DNA of 28,298 nucleotides from Oscillospiraceae bacterium (GTDB taxonomy: Bacteria; Bacillota; Clostridia; Christensenellales; Aristaeellaceae). The notes below the pieces were generated by a model. That model ran no database searches. It was not told the origin of the DNA and worked only from the letters and a program-made list of their open reading frames with translations. Position numbers and translations under genes: made by a program. The DNA lies in NCBI GenBank assembly GCA_031266295.1, contig JAISBH010000298.1, positions 1 through 28,298 of the forward strand, read 5' to 3'. The first letter of the stretch is position 1; each line of letters begins with the position of its first letter. Positions 24,726 to 28,298 of the stretch are shown piece after piece.

Positions 24726-25913
24726 TTAATTCCTTACCGCCTGCGCCTCGTCGCCAGCGGACTGCGCAGAGGGAGGCATAACCATGCATTCGACGCTGTT
24801 CTGTCGCAACCGGCGAATCAGCACGCGCTGCGCCTCGTCCGAGTTATCGGATACAAGATACACGCGAACGGTCGGGCCTAGCCGCCTCAGCCGGATTATC
24901 CGATCCGCACTCTCGTTGGTAAGCGCGCCCGTCAGACAAACAGTCGTTCCGGACTGGCGCAGCCGCGTCGATTCCAACGCGAGCACGCGTTCAAACGGCA
25001 TCTGCCCGCTGAAGCGCATCCGTGCGATAGATCGCAGCACGGGCGTGATATGATCTCCCTTGCGCAGCGTGAGATCCTCTGGCGGCATACCAGTCAGAGG
25101 CATCCGCACAACAGCGTCCGCCGATAGCAGAGCGGCGCAGATCGACGCGGCCAGGTCGCTCAATCGATCGCGCGACTCGGGGCTAAGAGGCGCTTTCGTC
25201 GGCTGCGCGCAATCAAGCAGCACGACCGCATCGGGACGCAACGGCTGATCGAATGTCTTGACCAGTATCTCGCGCTTGCGCAGCGATAGTTTCCAGTGAA
25301 TCTTCTTTAGCTCGTCACCGGGTTGGTACTTGCGCACGCCGGAGGGCGACGTCGAATCCTCTGTCGCGCGCGATACCAGCTCCGTCTCCGATTCGCCCGG
25401 AGAGAATGGCGGGCAATCCAGCGGCTCAATTCGCGGAAGCACCAGTGTGTCGACACGCCATCCTGGCCTGCTGCGCTGAAACGAAAACAACCCGAATACA
25501 TCCTCGACGAACAGTTGGGTCAACCCGACACTGAACCGTCCCACATGCGGACAATGAATCCTTAGAACAGACGCGCGCGAACTGAATGCCCGCGCCGGTA
25601 TGCGCAGTGCTTCGGTTTCAGAGTCGGCCAGCGCAGGAGCGTATACCAATGCCCGAACCGGCGCAATGGGCAGCGGACACGCATGGCGCAGCATAATCTT
25701 GAGCGTACGCGATTCACCATGCGGGATATCATCGCCGGACGCCGAAACGGTCACAGCCAGCGTCAGAAACGCCCACAGAGAGCTGGTCAAGGCCAATATG
25801 AACATCGCCAACAGCAGTAACGCAATCAGCATGTACATCCTGCCGCCCGTGGACAACGCAATTACCGCCATCAATCCGGCGAAGAACAAGCACCCGAACG
25901 CACGGAAACTCAT
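24726..25913 (-). CDS. DUF58 domain-containing protein
   Basis: 395 residues. Two N-terminal membrane helices (about 5-22 and 26-55) are followed by a beta-rich region and the DUF58 signature VRKYQPGDELKKIHWKLS (193-210) with REILVKTFDQP after it. A von Willebrand factor A-like segment DAVVLLDCA (228-236) continues the domain. DUF58 proteins are regularly encoded beside MoxR ATPases and are thought to work with them in assembling or maturing surface or metal-dependent proteins. The gene sits 18 bases after the MoxR gene and three before the transglutaminase gene. Its ribosome site is weak, suggesting coupling to the MoxR gene. Confidence 0.92.
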   Translation of the reverse strand: MSFRAFGCLFFAGLMAVIALSTGGRMYMLIALLLLAMFILALTSSLWAFLTLAVTVSASGDDIPHGESRTLKIMLRHACPLPIAPVRALVYAPALADSETEALRIPARAFSSRASVLRIHCPHVGRFSVGLTQLFVEDVFGLFSFQRSRPGWRVDTLVLPRIEPLDCPPFSPGESETELVSRATEDSTSPSGVRKYQPGDELKKIHWKLSLRKREILVKTFDQPLRPDAVVLLDCAQPTKAPLSPESRDRLSDLAASICAALLSADAVVRMPLTGMPPEDLTLRKGDHITPVLRSIARMRFSGQMPFERVLALESTRLRQSGTTVCLTGALTNESADRIIRLRRLGPTVRVYLVSDNSDEAQRVLIRRLRQNSVECMVMPPSAQSAGDEAQAVRN

Positions 25914-25931
25914 CGCAATCCCGCCCGCCTG

Positions 25932-26879
25932 TTATGGCACGCGCACGGGGACTTGTATAGTCGCGATCAATTGATCCAGGATGCGCTCGGCAGCAAGTCC
26001 CTTCATGCGCGCCTCGCTGCTTAATGAGACGCGGTGAGCGAGGACGTGCAGCGCCATCTTCTGCACGTCTTCCGGGATAATGTATTCGCGCCCGGCGAGC
26101 AGCGCACATGCCTGAGCCGCGTGAACCAGCGCGATCGCGCCGCGAGTGGAACAACCCAGCTGCAGCATTGGATGACGGCGCGTCGCGGCGGCAATGCTCG
26201 CCACATAGCAGCGCACCTCGCGCGCACAGTATATTTGGCTGACGGCGGCCTGTATCTCAATGATATCCTGGGCCGTCGCGACAGGCTCCAACGTCTGCAA
26301 AGGTATGGACGCACCGGTGTATCGTTCCAGTATGTCCATCTCCTCGTCGACGGACGGATACCCGATAGCAACGCGGATGAAGAACCGATCCATCTGCGCC
26401 TCCGGCAGCGGGTATGTGCCGACAAACTCGACGGGGTTCTGGGTGGCCAGCACTATGAACGGTTTAGGCAGCGGGTATGTAACGCCGTCGACCGTCACCT
26501 GCGTCTCCTCCATGACCTCCAGCAGGCTGGATTGGGTCTTCGGCGACGTGCGGTTTATCTCGTCGGCCAGCACGATCTGGGACATGACCGCTCCCGGCTT
26601 GAACTCCATCGCGCCGGTTTGCATATTGACGATGGTAAACCCGGTCACGTCGGACGGCATGACATCCGGCGTGAACTGGATACGTTTGAACGAGCAATCA
26701 AGGGACCGTGCGAGCGCGCTGGCGAGGGTGGTCTTGCCGACGCCGGGCACGTCCTCGATCAACACATGCCCACGGCAAAGCAAGGCGATGAGCACCATCT
26801 CGACGGCGTCGGCTTTGCCAACGATGACCTGGCTGATATTGCGCTGCAGCGCGTGTACAAGGCGGCGCGGCTGTTGCAT
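25932..26879 (-). CDS. MoxR-family AAA+ ATPase
   Basis: 315 residues from ATG 26879, which has AGAGG seven bases upstream; an in-frame ATG at 26909 adds ten residues with a less well-spaced site and cannot be excluded. MoxR proteins are chaperone-like AAA+ ATPases. Visible motifs: GHVLIEDVPGVGKTTLA with Walker A DVPGVGKT (43-50), FTPDVMPSDVTG, Walker B IVLADEINRTSPKTQSSLLEVMEE, sensor ATQNPVEFVGTYPLPEAQMDRF, and a C-terminal lid with GCSTRGAIALVHAAQ. It leads the three-gene unit with the DUF58 and transglutaminase genes, a standard MoxR grouping, and has its own divergent promoter. Confidence 0.95.
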   Translation of the reverse strand: MQQPRRLVHALQRNISQVIVGKADAVEMVLIALLCRGHVLIEDVPGVGKTTLASALARSLDCSFKRIQFTPDVMPSDVTGFTIVNMQTGAMEFKPGAVMSQIVLADEINRTSPKTQSSLLEVMEETQVTVDGVTYPLPKPFIVLATQNPVEFVGTYPLPEAQMDRFFIRVAIGYPSVDEEMDILERYTGASIPLQTLEPVATAQDIIEIQAAVSQIYCAREVRCYVASIAAATRRHPMLQLGCSTRGAIALVHAAQACALLAGREYIIPEDVQKMALHVLAHRVSLSSEARMKGLAAERILDQLIATIQVPVRVP

Positions 26880-26956
26880 GACAACACCTCTGTTTGTCTG
26901 TTCGTTCATTCAATCCGCACCTCGCGCGGGCGAGGCAAGCGAACCAATAAGGCGAA

Positions 26957-26985
26957 AGGATAGATTCCGAAACAATACTCGTCAA
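26957..26985 (-). promoter_or_regulatory. Candidate promoter for the MoxR-DUF58-transglutaminase operon
   Basis: On the minus strand TTGACG (26980-26985) and TATCCT (26957-26962) are separated by exactly 17 bases. Transcription would start near 26950, about 70 bases before the chosen MoxR start. The -35 abuts the plus-strand TATAAT assigned to birA, so the two promoters would compete. Confidence 0.55.
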
Positions 26986-27027
26986 TATAATAAAACGTAT
27001 CAGCCGTGCGAATCCATCCAGGATTCG
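26986..27027 (+). promoter_or_regulatory. Possible birA -10 element and leader palindrome (candidate operator)
   Basis: A perfect TATAAT lies at 26986-26991 but no good -35 is found 16-18 bases upstream. Just downstream is a perfect inverted repeat CGAATCC-ATCCA-GGATTCG (27009-27027) that would lie a few bases inside the transcript. BirA has a helix-turn-helix domain, so an autoregulatory site here is plausible, although the sequence does not obviously match known biotin operators. Confidence 0.4.
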
Positions 27028-27043
27028 GCAGCGGCGAAAGGGT

Positions 27044-28126
27044 GTGTATTGTTTGCATAGAATTAATGAGGAATTGTTGGCGTTGCTGGCGGACGGGGCG
27101 TATCATTCGGGAGAGGTGCTGAGTGCGCGGCTGGGGATAACCCGCGCGGCGATATGGAAGCAGGTCGAGTCGATGCGCAGGCGCGGGATCTTGATCGACT
27201 CTGCGGGCAAGCGTGGATACAGGATGACAATGCCGGACGATCCGCTGTTCCCGCCTCTGATGCACGCGCCGGGCTGTAGGATAGAATATTCATATGAGAC
27301 GGCGTCCACCAACGCGCGGGCTACGGAACTGGCGCGGCAGGGAGCGGAAGAGGGAACGCTGGCTCTGGCGGAGGTTCAGACGGGCGGCAAGGGACGACGC
27401 GAACGATGTTGGGCGTCTCCGCTGGGCGGGGTGTGGTGTTCGCTAGTGCTGCGTCCGACACGGCCTCCGGCTGAAGCGCAGCGCATACCGCTCGTTACGG
27501 CGGTGGCGATTGCTGAGGCGTGCGAGGATACGACCGGGTTGAAGCCGGGCGTGAAGTGGCCGAACGATCTGCTAATAGGCGGAAGGAAGTTATGCGGAAT
27601 TCTGCTGGAGATGTCCGTAGAGGCGGAGCGGGTGCAATATTTGACGATGGGCGTGGGGATAAACGTGGCGCAACGGAGCGAGGATTTCCCGGAAGAGATA
27701 CGCGGAACAGCGACGTCGCTGGCGATTGAGTGCGGCGCGCCAGTCAAGCGCGGAGACGTGCTGCGGGCGTTCACTGAAAGGTTGTGGCACTGGTATAGGC
27801 GGTTGGAGTCGGGTGGGGATTCGTTTTATCACGAAGTATTCATGCCCGCATATGTAGCGCGGTCGGTGACGCTAGGCCGGGACGTCACGGTGGTATCGGA
27901 CGCGGGTACGTACGCTGCACACGCCGAAACAATTGGTGGATCGGGGGAATTGATAGTGAGGACAGCGGATGGGACGACACAAGCAGTCTGGGCCGCAGAT
28001 GTATCAGTACGAGCGGCGAGCGGCGCATCCGCGCCTTCGGGAGGGGGACTGATGTCCCCCTCCCGACCTCCTCCCGGGGAACCCCATCTGTCGCTGCGGC
28101 GACATCTCCCCCTAGGGGGGCGATGA
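27044..28126 (+). CDS. birA: Bifunctional biotin-[acetyl-CoA carboxylase] ligase / biotin repressor BirA
   Basis: 360 residues from GTG 27044. BirA activates biotin, attaches it to carboxylases, and with its N-terminal winged helix (about 5-62, LGITRAAIWKQVESMRRRGI) represses biotin genes. The ligase core shows YETASTN (84-90), GGKGRRERCWASP (114-126), KWPNDLLIGGRKLCGILLE (171-189), GVGINV and GTATSL. A small C-terminal domain ends near AADVSVRAA (about 325). The last 35 or so residues are Gly/Ser/Pro/Arg rich and are encoded by hairpins and the repeat element, which also supplies the TGA. AAAGGG (27037-27042) is too close to the GTG; TTG 27053 is an equally possible start. Confidence 0.93.
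   Translation: MYCLHRINEELLALLADGAYHSGEVLSARLGITRAAIWKQVESMRRRGILIDSAGKRGYRMTMPDDPLFPPLMHAPGCRIEYSYETASTNARATELARQGAEEGTLALAEVQTGGKGRRERCWASPLGGVWCSLVLRPTRPPAEAQRIPLVTAVAIAEACEDTTGLKPGVKWPNDLLIGGRKLCGILLEMSVEAERVQYLTMGVGINVAQRSEDFPEEIRGTATSLAIECGAPVKRGDVLRAFTERLWHWYRRLESGGDSFYHEVFMPAYVARSVTLGRDVTVVSDAGTYAAHAETIGGSGELIVRTADGTTQAVWAADVSVRAASGASAPSGGGLMSPSRPPPGEPHLSLRRHLPLGGR
28022..28065 (+). repeat. Two GC-rich hairpins inside the birA 3' coding end
   Basis: GGCGC-ATCC-GCGCC (28022-28035) is followed by a perfect 12-pair stem with loop TGAT (28038-28049 with 28054-28065). They lie just before the repeat cluster and within the apparent birA reading frame. They resemble intergenic terminator hairpins that have become coding, though no U-tract follows. 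Confidence 0.6.
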
Positions 28127-28231
28127 GGGTTGTCGGTTACCACGCAGCTCGTAACCCCGGTACCCCGTTCCTCTTCCCCCATCGCCCCAATAGGGGGTGT
28201 GCCGCCGCAGCGGCAGAGGGGGTTCTCCCGG
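28073..28231. repeat. Repeat element, family copy 2, with long inverted arms
   Basis: The left arm begins CCGGGGAACCCC (28074) and carries TGTCGC-TGCG-GCGACA (28089-28104) and CCCCC-TA-GGGGGG (28108-28120). The right arm is an inverted relative: CCCC-AATA-GGGGG (28185-28197), TGCCGC-CGCA-GCGGCA (28200-28215) and GGGGGTTCTCCCGG (28218-28231). Between the arms is a stem GTTAC/GTAAC (28136-28155). The unit matches the left part of the element at 21957 but lacks its structured interior, so it looks like a short derivative. Its left arm encodes the end of birA. Confidence 0.65.
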
Positions 28232-28298
28232 CGACATCTCCCCCTGAGGGGGCGATGAGGGTTGTCGGTTACGTTACGGAACAGACTATCGGAATACA
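28230..28298 (+). repeat. Third, 5'-truncated repeat copy running off the right edge
   Basis: Starting mid-unit at GGCGACATCTCCCCC, this copy has CCCCC-TGA-GGGGG, then GATGAGGGTTGTCGGTTAC, then a segment ending in GGAACAGACTATC. That last segment matches 22053-22076 of copy 1 (GGTTGCGCTACAGAGCAGACTATC), the entry to the group-II-intron-like structure. A further structured segment therefore probably continues beyond the window. Confidence 0.6.

Overview
The window reads as a moderately GC-rich Bacillota (Firmicutes) chromosome, most likely an uncultured Clostridia-type organism. This is inferred from gene content: RNase Y, RemA, RbgA, TrmFO and HslV/HslU, together with a yicC-remA-gmk-rpoZ-coaBC order like that of Bacillus subtilis. 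No rRNA, tRNA, CRISPR array, transposase or phage gene was seen. GTG and TTG starts are common.

Layout. (1) 1-2571, minus strand: the 5' part of a Gfo/Idh/MocA oxidoreductase that runs off the left edge, its promoter, a long hairpin, and rny with a strong promoter that contains a perfect DnaA box. (2) 2971-3741: a fumarylacetoacetate-hydrolase-family enzyme. (3) 3743-9187, plus strand: a good promoter followed by yicC, remA, gmk, rpoZ, coaBC, rbgA, rnhB and yraN, mostly overlapping or closely spaced. Two matched palindromes lie between remA and gmk. (4) 9222-13730: a very large extracytoplasmic glycosyltransferase with two GT-C membrane cores, followed by a GtrA-type membrane protein; this pair interrupts an otherwise housekeeping series. 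(5) 13715-21955: comM, dprA, topA, trmFO, hslV and hslU, tightly packed, with a promoter for topA inside the end of dprA. (6) 21956-22418: a convergent gap holding a repeat element with inverted ends and an internal structured segment resembling domain I of a group II intron. (7) 22419-26879, minus strand: a MoxR ATPase, DUF58 protein and transmembrane transglutaminase operon, divergent from birA. (8) 27044-28298: birA, whose 3' end runs into a second cluster of the same repeat family.

Together the genes cover RNA turnover and transcription (rny, rpoZ), nucleotide and coenzyme A synthesis (gmk, coaBC), ribosome and tRNA maturation (rbgA, trmFO), DNA maintenance and uptake (rnhB, topA, comM, dprA), proteolysis (hslVU), biotin-dependent enzyme control (birA) and cell-surface glycosylation. 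The least conventional material is the repeat family with compensatory stem changes and group-II-intron-like RNA, the twin palindromes before gmk, and the double GT-C glycosyltransferase.
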